A stretch of DNA of 64,000 nucleotides from Galeopsis tetrahit (GCA_963675135.1 OY776131.1:35983381-36047380); one strand, 5' to 3'; positions 1 to 10,890 are shown, counted from the first letter of the stretch. Made by a program: numbers and translations. Notes: a model not told the origin generated them from the letters alone.

Positions 1-1
1 A

Positions 2-3000
2 AGTGAAGATCCTGAAATCACTCCAACCCTGAGATGGTTGAGAAGGGCTGGTCTTCAAAAGTTTATGGAAGAGAAGCCAAGCTCTTGTCTGGAAAGCTAC
101 ATGGCTGAGTTCTTTGCCTTTCTCAAATGGAGAGGTAAGCCAGAAGATGGTGAAGTTTCCACCAGACTGTCATATATTGCAGAGGGTGAGGAGGAAGAGA
201 GATTTCATAGAGTGAAATTCTCTTCAGAAGATCTTGAAGGAGCTTTTGGATTGCCTTCAGAGGGAAGGAATCCAGAATTTTATGGTGCTGATCATGAAGA
301 GGAGATAGCACAAGAATGGCTCATAGTTCCAGGTCCCATCTCTTCAACACAAAACAAGAAGACTCTCAAGTCAGAATTTCTCAACCTCTTTGAGGTAGTT
401 GCTAAGAGTCTCTTGAGCAATACTGGAAGTTTGGAGCAAGTCAGTCATCCAAGAATCAGAATCATGGCTGCAGTAATTGATGCTAGTGATAAAGGCATCA
501 GATTTGATTGGAGGACCTTCATCATATCTGAGATGATGAAGGAAAAGGCCAAGTTTAAAGTGAGAGCCCACAACAAAGTTGTGCTAGATGGGAAACTCAA
601 GTATTGTACCAGGGCAAGCTTATTGATTGAGAAGTTCTCCCACTATTCACAAATGCAAACCTTTGCAAAGCCCCTTCCAGCCCAAAAGATTCTGTTCAGA
701 AAACTGAGCAAGAAAACTGAGCAAAGGAGAATGCTAATGGCCAAACCTGCTGAAGAGAAGGTGGAGGAAAAGCCAAAGATGAAAAAGAGGACAAAGGCCA
801 GAATGGTGAAAACAAGGAAAATGTCTCAAATCCCCTCAGAGGAGAAATCAGATGCTTCAACTGAAATTGAAGAAGTTGTTGAAGAGGGAGTGAGTGTGCC
901 TTCTGATCATTTAGAAGAGTTGAGACAGAAATACAATGAGACTAGACAAAAGTCTAAGGGTGATAAAAGGATCAGGGAGGTTGTCCCTGAGAAGGATGGT
1001 GAAGGAAGTGGGAGCAGTAGGGCTAGCAAGAGAAGGGCCAAGCCTACTGAAAAAGTATTAGAGCTCCAAGAGGAAAGGTCTCTACAACTTGCTCTTAGAG
1101 AGAGCAGAGCTGAAAGCAGGACCAAATCCAAGTCAAGGACCAACTCATCTGGTTCTGGTACTCCAGAATCCAAGGTCCCTGAAGGTCAACCAATAGAGGC
1201 CATTATCCCTGAAATTCAGAACCCTGAGCCCAACTCCCCTGAAACCCATATAACCCCAACCAATCAACCTATCACCCCCATCAATCTTAAAAAGATATAC
1301 TCTCCTGAAGGGAGTGTGCAAAGAAGTGGGATAGATGTGCTAGCAGATATAGCAGTTGATGAGACAAGATTAAACTCTCCCCTTGACTCATCTATGCTCA
1401 ATTATTCAAAGCAATTAGAAGCTGCACTCTTTGAGCTAACCCCCCTGAGTAAAGCCCTTTCAGATCCATTGCTCTCAAAAGCAACTGAAGCACCTTCTAT
1501 TGCACCCAACCCTTCTGAAACCAACATTCCTGAATTAAACCTTCCTGAAGCCACATTAGGAGAACCCAGAGCCAACTCCCCTATAACCCAAAGTCCCCAT
1601 TCAAGTGGAGATGAGGAGGAGTATACTTATGAAAGTATGCTCAGAGGAGGAGCCATGGCTACTGTGGACAGTCTGTACCCACAGCTTGCTGAATTTCCAG
1701 GAATTCAGAGGACATTTCATGATCTAAGGATGCTTGTTGATATAAAAGACAAGTCTATGATGGAGATATCACAAGTCATCCAAGATAAGGGTGCAAACTG
1801 GTGGCAAGTGGAGGAGAACAGATTGCTACACTTTGCTGGAGTTTCAAAGACAAGATTTCTCATTGATGAGGAAGTGTTTGCAAAGCTGGTAGCTGATAAG
1901 ATTAATGAGGAGAGGGAAAGAAAAGCTAAGGGCATCAAACACCCTGAAAGTAGCTCCAATGATGATGATTCCCCTGATGATCCCTCAAACCCCTCAAAAC
2001 CCAACCCTCCTGAAACCCCTCAAGCTAATCTCCCTAAGCCTTCTGTATCTGAAAGACTTTCCAACCCTCCTAGAACCTATCATAGGAAAGGCTCTGTATC
2101 TTCAGAGGTGTTGACCAAGGGTGGTAACACAACCAAAGACACATCTGCCAATGAAGGTTCTTCTGAACCCAAGGCACAGCCTAAAGATGTGGAGGTTCCT
2201 GTATTAGAGGCTGGTTTGGTTAAGGCCTATTCAGTGTCAGATGAGTTGGACACTGATCAGCCCTTAATCATTCAGGGTGACTCAGTGGCTGTTGATGTAA
2301 GCACTGTGATCTCCCCACAACTACCATCTTTGAACCTTGTTGAAGGTGGAGATGCTGCAAGATTAGGTGATGGAGTTGAAAAGGAGTTGTTAGTGGAAAA
2401 ACCAGAGGGAGTAGAAGATGATAGAGAGGTGGTGATTACTAGAATAGTGAGTGTACCACCAAATGAGGGTGATATAAGTGAGGAAGGGCAGGCTATTCTT
2501 GAAGTCAAATCTGAACTTCAGGAATCCCTTGATGAGAGGAGGCCTGTATCTTTAAGTAAGGAAATCATTAATGAAGGGAGAAAAGAAATAGTTGAAAATG
2601 AGGAGAAGACTGTTGATGTATCAGAGTCTTATGAAAAAGAAATTGAGGGAGACAATTGTGTGTTTACTGACTCATTTGATTTGTCTAATATTGCAGGTAT
2701 AACCTTTGATCAAATTTTTGCAGATGAACTCTTAACAGATGCACCCATTCAAGTTGATAGTGGATCAGCACAAGCTTTGCTTGGGATGCAATCAGAGAAA
2801 TTGGATTCCTTGGCTCATCAAGTCCAAACAGCTCATGCAGAAACTTCTGGAGCTTTGGATGAGCATGGAAGAACCTTGGCATCTGTAGAAATGAGGCTTA
2901 CTGGCTCAGAAGATGTGGTGTTACCTACCTTGGAAGCAAGGATCAGTGGAGTTGAGACTGGTCTGCAAACCATCTCCACTGAAGTCATCAAAGCTAAAAA

Positions 3001-4363
3001 CACCATGAGGTCAGTTTCAAAGGATGTAAAGAAAGAGCAATCTTTTCTAAGAATCAACCACAATAGGAATGTGAAGACATTGAGGTCAGTGGTGAAGAAA
3101 GCTCTTGGAAGAAAGACTGCCCTGCAAAGACAAAGAGCTGAAGAGCAAAGGCTAGCTATGGTGAAAGCAGCCTCAGAAAAATTTTCCCAAGAGGTATTGG
3201 CCAACATTGCTGAAGGTGCAGTGGCCAACCTCACTGCGCTTCTTAAGGCCCAACTAGATGCATCTCTAAAGGCAACCATGGAGGAGGTTGTTCAACAGAA
3301 AATGAAGCCTGTTCTAGCTTTCCTTAGCTTGAGCAGTGATAGGATGCAAAATATACATGATGAGAATGTATATCTGTTGGAGGAAATGAAGTCTCTCACC
3401 CAAGCCCAGTCCTTATTGGCATCTACTATGAGTGAATTGAAGCCTGAATGTTTTGATGCTGCCAAAAAGGGGGAAAGGGAAAGAGCAAGGGCAAAAGGTG
3501 CCTTAGTAATTTGAAGCCCAGTCAAAGGGGGAAAAGGTAAGGACATAGCTCCTGAAGGAAAGGGAAAGGAGCCAGCAGTGCTAAACTTGGAAGAATTGGA
3601 TGAAGAAGAGCAGTTAGCACTTGCCTTGAAGAACTCAATGGCCTCAGCTCAAGAGGAAAGAGTGAGGTTACAGCAAAGGCCAGGTGGTGAGGTATCTGGT
3701 TTGGACAAAGATGCTGAAGGTGTCCAAACTAGAGGAAAGATCAAGAAGGCAAAAGGAAAGAAAAGACAAGTTGAGAAATTCACTGACTTTCTCAACAGTC
3801 TTGATCTTCCACCTGAATTCAGAGTTGTTGATGATGAGCCTATCTCAAAGAAGGCCAAAACTACTGAAGAGCCCAAGACTGCTGAAAAAGACAAGTCTTC
3901 TGAAAAGGAAAAGTTTACTGAGACTAAGTCCACTAAAGGTGCCAAAGCTTCTGAAGATGTAGAGGAGCTGTATGAAGAAGGCTTTGGACCAGGACCCAAG
4001 AAGAAGAAAGTAGTGGTGCTAAATGATCCATCAAAGCTGCTTCATGAAGGGTATGGCAAAGACCCTGAAACTCAACAGAAGCTGGCCATCATGATGAGGG
4101 CCCAAGAAAAGATGGAGTTGATGGATGAAGCACAAAGAGCAAGAGATAAGAGAAGAGCAGACTTCCAGAAGCCTAGAAGGAAGAGAGCAACTTATAACAA
4201 GATGAAGCCACAGCTATTGATCCCAATGGACACCAAATATCCTCACTTGGATAAATGGGTACCAAAACAGCTGAAAGAAGACATTTATGGACATTTGGGG
4301 ATGCCTCTCCAACGGGCAAATCCTTCATTTGTCTATAAATACAGAAGTGTGAAGACCATTTGA
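2..4363 (+). pseudogene. Long coiled-coil, envelope-like ORF of an LTR-type retroelement (5' end outside window, one in-frame stop)
   Basis: The frame is open from base 2 to a TGA at 3512-3514, then continues in the same frame without another stop to 4361-4363, giving about 1,450 codons. No start codon is required at 38 because the frame is open to the window edge. The first ~220 residues form a compact domain (motifs KFMEEKPSS, FAFLKWRG, IRFDWRTFIISEMM) with the general layout of the 'putative plant transposon protein' family of plant Copia and Gypsy elements. The middle is Pro/Ser/Thr/Glu-rich and low in complexity; residues ~930-1150 look coiled-coil. The part after the stop is Lys/Glu-rich with a basic PKKKKVV stretch. 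The 3' end is joined to LTR-like sequence inserted in a Sirevirus pol, so I infer a third ORF downstream of pol in a retroelement. Function is unknown; it could also be a gag-like structural protein. Confidence 0.6.
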
Positions 4364-5233
4364 AAGCACCTCAACACAATCCAACATTGACAAGAACTCA
4401 CAAGCAAGAGTGCTTTCTAGATTTCAAAGACTATCTTAGTCTTCACTCACTTCTTCTAAGCTGAACTACATTGTATATCCATACACAAGCTTAGAGAGAT
4501 ATCCTATCCTTATACACTAATCTTCATTGTAAAGGATATCTCATTAGTTGGAACCTTACTTCAATCCTCATATCTTTCAAGAGTGAAAGTGAGAAGGTTG
4601 TAGTAGTAGAAGTGGTAGGAGCTGACTGTTGAGAGAAGAACAGTTCAGTTCTGAGTTGAGAAGAGGGTACTAGGACTCTAGACATCCTAGGGATCAATTC
4701 ACCAAGGAGTGGTGTTCTTAATCAAGTGCACCTTGGCACTATAAAACAAGTTAATTCCAAGAGTGAAGGAATTATCCTGTTAAATCAGGGAAAGTGGATG
4801 TAGGAGCTTGAGTCTCTGAACCACTTTAAACTCTTGTGTTGATTTACATTTCAATTACTTTCATACATTCAACATTGCACACAAAACTGATCTTTCAAAG
4901 GATAAACATTCAAAGACTGTGCAAAACTGATTTGGACAAGTTCCCTGAAACTGGACTGTATTGAATTGACTAAGTGATTTCAGAATCTAAAGGAGTCTAA
5001 ACTAAAAGGGCCAACCACTATTCCGCACATATAACTCCTCTAGATAATTATTCAACTAAGTACTCAATAGTACTTAGTAGTTTGATTATCTTAGAAGAGT
5101 TAATCATCTTCAGCAGAGTTGTCCAAGACAACCTTGCTGAGCTCTTGTTTGATCAAGTTAGTAAAGAATTCCCATACAAGTGTATTCCCCCCCCCCCCCA
5201 TACACTTGTTATATACTCCTTTCTAGACCAACA
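4364..5233 (+). mobile_element. LTR-like 3' terminal region of the element carrying the 2-4363 ORF
   Basis: This stretch is non-coding. It ends CCAACA exactly where Sirevirus pol sequence resumes (AGAATATTGTAAAG). It resembles the 3' half of the solo LTR at 18115-19434: a GTGGATGTAG...GAACCACT segment, a segment with TTCCGCACATA, and a C-rich tract near the end. A TATA-like TATAAATA lies at 4335-4342, inside the end of the upstream ORF, so the real LTR start is probably upstream of 4364. I could not place the LTR start or a polypurine tract, and the 5-bp target duplication cannot be checked because the other end is outside the window. Confidence 0.45.
5176..5209. repeat. Inverted repeat flanking a 13-C homopolymer
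   Basis: ACAAGTGTAT (5176-5185) and its exact reverse complement ATACACTTGT (5200-5209) flank a T followed by 13 consecutive C. It lies about 25 bases from the LTR end, where related elements have a CCCCCC-rich tract. Confidence 0.7.
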
Positions 5234-5355
5234 AGAATATTGTAAAGTTGGAGTATATACCTACTGAAAAACAAAATGCTGACATCTTTACCAAGGCATT
5301 GGACCATGAAATATTCTCAATCTTGAGGAAATCTCTTGGTATGAGCACTATCTGA
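5234..5355 (+). pseudogene. pol: Sirevirus pol, C-terminal end of RNase H
   Basis: The frame encodes NIVKLEYIPTEKQNADIF, then KALDHE and RKSLGMSTI, followed by TGA at 5353-5355. This is the conserved C-terminal tail of Copia-type RNase H. It lacks its upstream part because another element is inserted at 5233/5234. The corresponding sequence of copy 2 ends at 42776, with a nonsense change at the Glu codon after IVKL. Confidence 0.9.
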
Positions 5356-5367
5356 AAAATTCGGATG

Positions 5368-5405
5368 GATGTTGTCACAAATGCGTCAGCATTTGGGACA
5401 ACATC
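5368..5405 (+). other. Stem-loop just after the pol stop codon (copy 1)
   Basis: GATGTTGTC pairs with GACAACATC, then after one A/G mismatch CAAATGC pairs with GCATTTG around a GTCA loop. This gives arms of 17 bases with 16 pairs. It starts 13 bases after the pol TGA and is identical in copy 2 at 42791-42828. Confidence 0.8.
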
Positions 5406-6258
5406 ATGGGTTGTATAAATTTTATAAGTTGAATTTATTTCTTACTAAGTTAAATAATTCCTTTGTAAAATATCTACGAATCTAAGAACCTTGGAGTGCA
5501 AAAATAAACGTCTCACACCTCTCAAATGCATAAAAATGAGAATGTTATTAGCATACTAAAAGATGTACCAAATCACTGAGTAACTATGGAGCACGGAGTT
5601 CACTACTACGATGCCTTCTTTTCAAAAGGTGATATTTGGTAAAAACATCAACATATTTGTAATCCATTAAGTAAGTATAGTGCACGGAGTTCGCTACTAC
5701 GATGTACTCTACAGGAACAATGGATCAATACAAATTAGATGCTATAACACAAAAAGAAAAAATATGGTGCAACACAAATGAAGCAAATTCATGTAAAAAC
5801 CGTGTTGAGGTGTTTGTAACAGTTTTGAGCACAACATTGCCTGATTCGAATTTATTTTTATAAGTTGTAATTATTTAATTATTTACTGAGATTTATTTTA
5901 TTTATTTAATTATATACTGATCCACGTTTTTATTTTTCAGATTATGCTTGGACTAAGTAAAAATTCTAGAAACTTCTTAATTACTTAATAAAATTGATTT
6001 TTCCCACTAATTAAACCATGATCTAGGTTGTGGCTAAAAATGTGGAGCACTATCAAATTATTTCTGGGATTAATCGTGTTAACCTCCAACTACACACATT
6101 CTCTCTATAAAACTCAATTAACTGTGATTTATGTTGCTAATTGTTTTTGTCGAGCTTTGGTAAGTACTTCATTTGCAGAAATTGTTCTGGCCGTGTATTT
6201 CCCAATTTTACTGCATACACTCTCAAACCTACCTTAGAAATCCAACCGATTCTTCTTA
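5406..6258 (+). other. Non-coding spacer between pol and envelope-like ORF
   Basis: There is no credible ORF. Two copies of a GCACGGAGTTC(A/G)CTACTAC motif occur at about 5590 and 5681. The part up to about 5840 is nearly identical to 42829-43270 of copy 2; the rest is less similar. A splice acceptor or leader for the downstream ORF could lie here but is not demonstrable. Confidence 0.6.
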
Positions 6259-8556
6259 ATGGCTGGAAACCACCCTCAATCACACTCTCACTCACACTCT
6301 GCTCCTGAATCTTCCGATCAAATCGCACAAAACTCTCTCGATCTTCTTGCTTCAATGGCCTCACAACAGTCAAATTCCTCAAATGCCGACACCAATGTCT
6401 CTGCAACCCCGTCAACAACCAGTCCTGTTCCACAAACTACTCCACTAACTACCCACATCCCACAAGACTCGACCGTTGAACAGTTCACTAGGGCTGTTGA
6501 AGAGGTATCCAATACTCTTCGAACCACTGGTCATCTACCTGTGATGACGTTCGGAGATATCACTGTGGATATCTCAAGCTATTTGGCCGAACAAACTGCC
6601 CAGATGGCTGCTGCTGCAAAAACCCCCAATTCATCTAACCCTACTGAGCCTGCTGCACCGGAACGGAATGTGGAAACCGTTGCTGAAGGAGAAGCTACTG
6701 CTGATGCATCCAATTCTGAGGATGTCGAAATGGAGGATGCCGAAGCTTCTGATGATGGTACAAACTCCTCTCTCTCACCTTCTGATGAGTCTGCCCCTGT
6801 TCCTCTTAAGAAAATGGTGCAGAAAGGGAAACGACAGAGAATCGTTGTTCAAAGGAGGAGGTAAAACCGTGTCTTTACTCGTGTGGATTATTCTGAATCC
6901 ATGAGGAAGAAGAAGAAAGCCGGAGCTGCTGCTGATGAACCTATTCAGGTATTTACTGATTCTAAAGAAGAGGTTGAAGCTGCTCCTGTTGTTGTTGAGA
7001 AACCTAAGAAAGCTGCTGTTGAGAAAACGAAGAAGAAGATTGTTGCTGGTCCTAAAGGAAAAGGGAAAGTCAAGATGATCCCTGAAGAAGAACCTGCTGA
7101 ATCAGACTCTAATTCTGATTTCAATGTGTGCCTAAGAGATATGCAAGAATCTCTTAAGAAGAATGCTGAGTCATTTGCTGCTGCAAAGGAGTCCGCACCA
7201 GAACCTGATGATGGTGGAAGTGGAGACTCATCTTCTGAGGCAAAGAGCTCATCTGCTGAGGCAAAGAGTTCATCCAAAAGCTCCTCTGAACATGATGGAG
7301 ATTCTGATCCTGATGAGGAACTGCCTTCTGAGGAAGAAAGTGAAGGTATCTCTGATCACTCTAACTATGTTGAAAAAAGGTTAGAAATCTACTCTAAGAG
7401 GAAGCTGTTGATTGAGAAAAGAATTAATGTGCCTGATTTTGATAGTAAGGGAATGATTAAGTTCTTAGAGGATAGAAATCTGTTGAATGCTGTTACATTT
7501 GGTGAAATTTTCTGACTAATTGGTCCTATGAATTCTATGCATGTATGAAGAAAAGCACTGGTAGGAGAAGTTCTAGATCTTATGGTACTGTTAATTTTAG
7601 GGGGAGGGATGTGCCATTCACTCCTGAACTTATTAATGAGTTCTTGCACACCCCTAATGTAGATGAGGATGAGGATCCGGATATGGATGTTGTGATTACT
7701 GCAATCACGGGAGGTATAAAGACTAAGTGGGCTAGGAAAATGTTAGCTAGACACTTAACCTCTTTGCATTCTGTTCTGTATAAGTTGATTATTTACAATT
7801 GGATCCTCACTACCAACACCACTAAGATTACCAGAGATCAAGTCATTCTTATATACGTATAGGATTTCCATACTTAAGAAGTTCAATCTAGGCCACACCA
7901 TTTTTCACCATATGAGAAAGTTTACTGGGAAAACTACTGGGAAAGGAAATCTGCCCTATCCAGTCTTGATTTCAAACTATTTGAAGCACCATGGCTTCAC
8001 TGCTAAGAAGACTGATGTCTTGAGGGGGAGAGTGCCACTACTTGTTGTTGCTCCTGCCTTATTGATTAGGGACAGAGTGATTAATCTGCCCTTAGTTGCC
8101 CCTGGTACTGATAGTCCACAGAGAACTTCCAGACCCTCAACTTCTGATCATCCTGAATCATCCAGATCAAGACAGAGAAATGCAAACTCAAATGTTGAGA
8201 ACATCTGTATCAACATTTCTGGTAATGTGTATCTTTCACAGGAATTCATCAAACTCCAACTCCAACACTTGCAGGAAACAATTGATGAGCTCCAGTTCCT
8301 GAAGGACAGGTGGACCAATCTGCTTTCACCTACAACAGGGGGAGTACCACCACCATCAAACTCCAATGTGGTGATAGAAGAAATGAATGATGATGGAGTT
8401 CCAGCTGCTGCTGATGCTGGTGATGGACCTGATGTTGGAGATGCTGCAGTGACTGATGTAGTTGCACACCTTGCATCTACCTATTTTGTTGATGAAGGAG
8501 ATGATGATGCTGACATGGAGGCCTTGTATGGTGATCTCCATAGAGGAAGCTGCTAG
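6259..8556 (+). pseudogene. Sirevirus envelope-like / 'putative plant transposon protein' ORF, copy 1, broken
   Basis: It starts at ATG 6259 (MAGNHPQ) and ends with the same C-terminus as copy 2 (GC-TAG at 8556). Compared with copy 2 it has a TCA-to-TAA-type stop in a basic stretch near 6862, a one-base deletion near 7512 (after FGEIF) and a short insertion near 7858. The N-terminal ~350 codons are acidic, Ser/Ala-rich and low in complexity. The central part holds the conserved FRGRDVPFTPELINEFL and LHSVLYKLIIYNW motifs of the plant transposon protein family. The C-terminus has an amphipathic helix (LQHLQETIDELQFLK). The protein's role in Sireviruses is unknown; 'envelope-like' refers to its position after pol. 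Confidence 0.8.
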
Positions 8557-9187
8557 ACATGGGGAGATCTGAATTTCATAATGGCTACTGTGCAGGAAGT
8601 TGATGCTGCAGCTGTTACCACAGCAATATATGCCATTTGTTCAGTTCAATCTCTGTAATTAATGTTTAAGTTTGAATTCTGAAATTCTGATACACTTGTT
8701 ATTTATTTTTCTAGATGATAGGCTGTCTATTGTTTTACAACTTGCTTAATTATGGTTCCACTTGATATTTGTTTACTGTCTTTGCTTAAATTGTTTACAG
8801 GTTATCATGTGTCTACTGCAGGTTGCTTAGTCTTTGTTTTGTCCATTTTTGTTGTTTATTATTTTGCTCTGATGTTTGTTTTTGTTAGTGTCTTACTAAA
8901 ATCTTAAGTAGTTCTTCCAAAACTTAACTTAGGATTTCAGTAAAGTTACTTATGTTGTGAATAAGTGTATTGTTTATACTTGTTCTATTTTGGATAAAAT
9001 TTATCTTGATCTTATGGCACGGATCATTGTAAAATTATCTTTGATCTTCATTCGATTTGATCCAATGATTACAACAGGTATTGTCTTGACTAGTGCTTAG
9101 CAATGATGTCAACCTCAACTAAGTACATAATACTGAGTATATATAGAAATATATGTGCATCAGGTGTGTTGTAGTCGAAAGGTCAAA

Positions 9188-9198
9188 TTGGGGGAGAT
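9188..9198 (+). promoter_or_regulatory. Polypurine tract of Sirevirus copy 1
   Basis: TTGGGGGAGAT immediately precedes the LTR start TGTAGATG. It is the expected plus-strand priming site for reverse transcription and is repeated at 46602-46612. Confidence 0.85.
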
Positions 9199-9337
9199 TG
9201 TAGATGTTGTTAATCCGCAAATGCCTTAACATTATCAACAACATCTTAATTTGACCTTCCGAGATTTTTTCTAAGTCCTTTCTGAAATGTTGCATTAAAT
9301 GTTGAGCTAATTGTTATAGCATTTCTGGCAGAGTCTA

Positions 9338-9387
9338 GAAGCTTCTACAAGGATCTGGAACCTGGAAGATTCCAGAATATTGGAGAA
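9338..9387 (+). promoter_or_regulatory. Heat-shock-element-like cluster in LTR copy 1
   Basis: GAAGCTTC at 9338-9345 is a two-unit element. At 9365-9387 five units alternate with exact 2-base spacing: GAA-ga-TTC-ca-GAA-ta-TTG-ga-GAA, one mismatch in 15 core bases. The first three units are a perfect nGAAnnTTCnnGAAn, the consensus bound by heat-shock factors. The cluster lies about 200 bp upstream of the TATA box. Confidence 0.75.
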
Positions 9388-9580
9388 CGTCCTAGAAGAG
9401 CTAGAAGAGGCTGGAAGCAATCTAGAATGACTTGGAACGTGCAAGAAGGATCTAGAAAGATCATGGAAGTTGAGTTCCTAAAAAATAGGATCTCAATGTG
9501 GAAGCCTCTAGAATCAGCACCGATTGAAGGCTAGAAGAGGCTGGAAGCAATCTCAAGTTGAGTTCCTAAAAAATAGTTTC

Positions 9581-9588
9581 TATAAATA
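9581..9588 (+). promoter_or_regulatory. TATA box of Sirevirus LTR copy 1
   Basis: TATAAATA is conserved with copy 2 (46933-46940) and is followed by the same CCGATTGAAGGCTTC sequence, marking the likely U3/R boundary downstream. Confidence 0.7.
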
Positions 9589-10107
9589 CCGATTGAAGGC
9601 TTCTCAATTCAGTGTATTCTATTCGATCAATCTCCTAGACCGAGCGTTCATCCCTGTTAGGAATTGTGGCCAGTAGTTTTACCTTTTAGATCATACGAAG
9701 TATTCCACCCGTATGGTTGTGTGTCTTCTTATCTATTGAGAGTGTAATCATAGATTAGACTAGGCATTTAGACAGTGTATAATTTATACACTTAGTTCGT
9801 TTTTAGAACAAGGCGCCTGCCTCGTTTGTAGTTTCAGTTGTGAAGGTTATTGCTGTAACATTTCACACAACATTTGTACTTGAAGATAAGTATTGAATTT
9901 CGCCGTAAGGCTCGCATAGATTTTTATTTATAAAATCTATGTGAAAAATTATTTCTATTGTGTCACGTTTGTTTTTAGTGTTTCAAGTCTTCCGCTGTGT
10001 ATCTTAATTTCTGATATTCTGTTAGAGTCAGTGTTGTACAATTTGTCACAACATTTAGTACAGCATTATTCTACTTTACTTAAACACTTCATACCAACAC
10101 ACTTTCA

Positions 10108-10578
10108 TTTACTTTAATGTTGGCAAAGTATATGTGTTTACTTTAATGTTGGTAAAGTATATATATGCAATGTCAAAGTATATTGTTTAGTTTAAAGTTG
10201 ATAAAGTATATATGACAATGTTATTTGTTCTACGTCGATAACTTGACTGTTTATTTTCAGTATTTAGTTTGGAATAACTTTAACTCCACTGAGTGTGCTT
10301 GCATAGTATTATTTATCATTTAGTAAAAGAATTTTGATTAATTCATTAATTTATTAAGTTTTTCATGAGATACTGAAACTTGATTTAGTGGATAATTCAG
10401 ATTCCTTTTGAGAGTTGTTTATTTATTGAGTCTTCCAAAACTATTTAAGTAATTTTATTGTTAAATAAATTTGAAAAAAATTATATCTCTTTAGTTAAAA
10501 AATCTAGTTCATACCCTTTTATATTATTTAGTTAATTATTTTTTGCAAAATCTATTTTTATGAAAATTGGGGTGTGAC
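10108..10578 (+). mobile_element. Possible Ty3/Gypsy LTR remnant flanking the Sirevirus
   Basis: The stretch is AT-rich and non-coding, with a repeated TTTACTTTAATGTTGG motif at 10108 and 10138. It ends in TTGGGGTGTGACA, which resembles the 3' end of plant chromovirus LTRs. There is no primer binding site after it, so it may be an LTR fragment that was the insertion target of the Sirevirus. Confidence 0.3.
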
Positions 10579-10890
10579 AGTAACTTATATGGGGCAACTA
10601 CCAAATGAGCACTTAGTAGTTAAAATTGGATAAAAAATGTATGCGCAGAAATTATTTTCAAATATATTATCCCTAGAAAATTAAATGATCATGCACAATA
10701 TTGTACTCCTTCTATCTATTTAAAAGTGTGTCTCATTTCTACAAAAATTTAAACCAAACCCCATATCTGGAAATTCCACACAAAAAAATATGAGTTGGTC
10801 TCCTGGGCGTGCACGTGCATACACATCAATCATATATGTATTAATAAAGACGAATAAATAAAACTTAAGTAATTGATGTTCTAGTGGTTA
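10579..10890. other. Intergenic, no gene seen
   Basis: AT-rich sequence without a supported ORF or clear repeat. Confidence 0.5.

Larger units (their letters stand above)
5234..10107 (+). mobile_element. Sirevirus-type Copia element, copy 1 (3' part: pol end, envelope-like ORF, 3' LTR)
   Basis: It runs from the last codons of RNase H through an envelope-like ORF, a polypurine tract and a 909-bp LTR. The order pol, extra ORF, PPT, LTR is that of Sireviruses with an envelope-like gene. The same order and closely similar sequence recur at 42654-47461, so two copies of one family are present. The 5' part is outside the window, beyond the inserted element at 1-5233. Confidence 0.85.
9199..10107 (+). 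repeat. Sirevirus 3' LTR, copy 1
   Basis: It begins TGTAGATGTTGTTAATCC and ends ACACACTTTCA. It aligns along its length with the LTR at 46613-47461. The extra length (909 against 849 bp) comes mainly from a local duplication around 9400-9600 (repeated 'ctagaagaggctggaagcaa' and 'gagttcctaaaaaatag' segments). It holds heat-shock-element-like sequence, a TATA box at 9581, and an inverted repeat at its start (GATGTTGTT with AACAACATC). Confidence 0.88.

Noticed and set aside
123..311. Minus-strand and alternate-frame ORFs over the long ORF (for example 2833-3279, 3649-3999)
   Set aside because: They are antisense shadows of the in-frame plus-strand coding sequence and show no protein motifs.
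6259..8556. A true viral envelope protein
   Set aside because: No signal peptide, fusion peptide or transmembrane helix is visible; only the position after pol resembles env, so 'envelope-like' is kept as a positional label.
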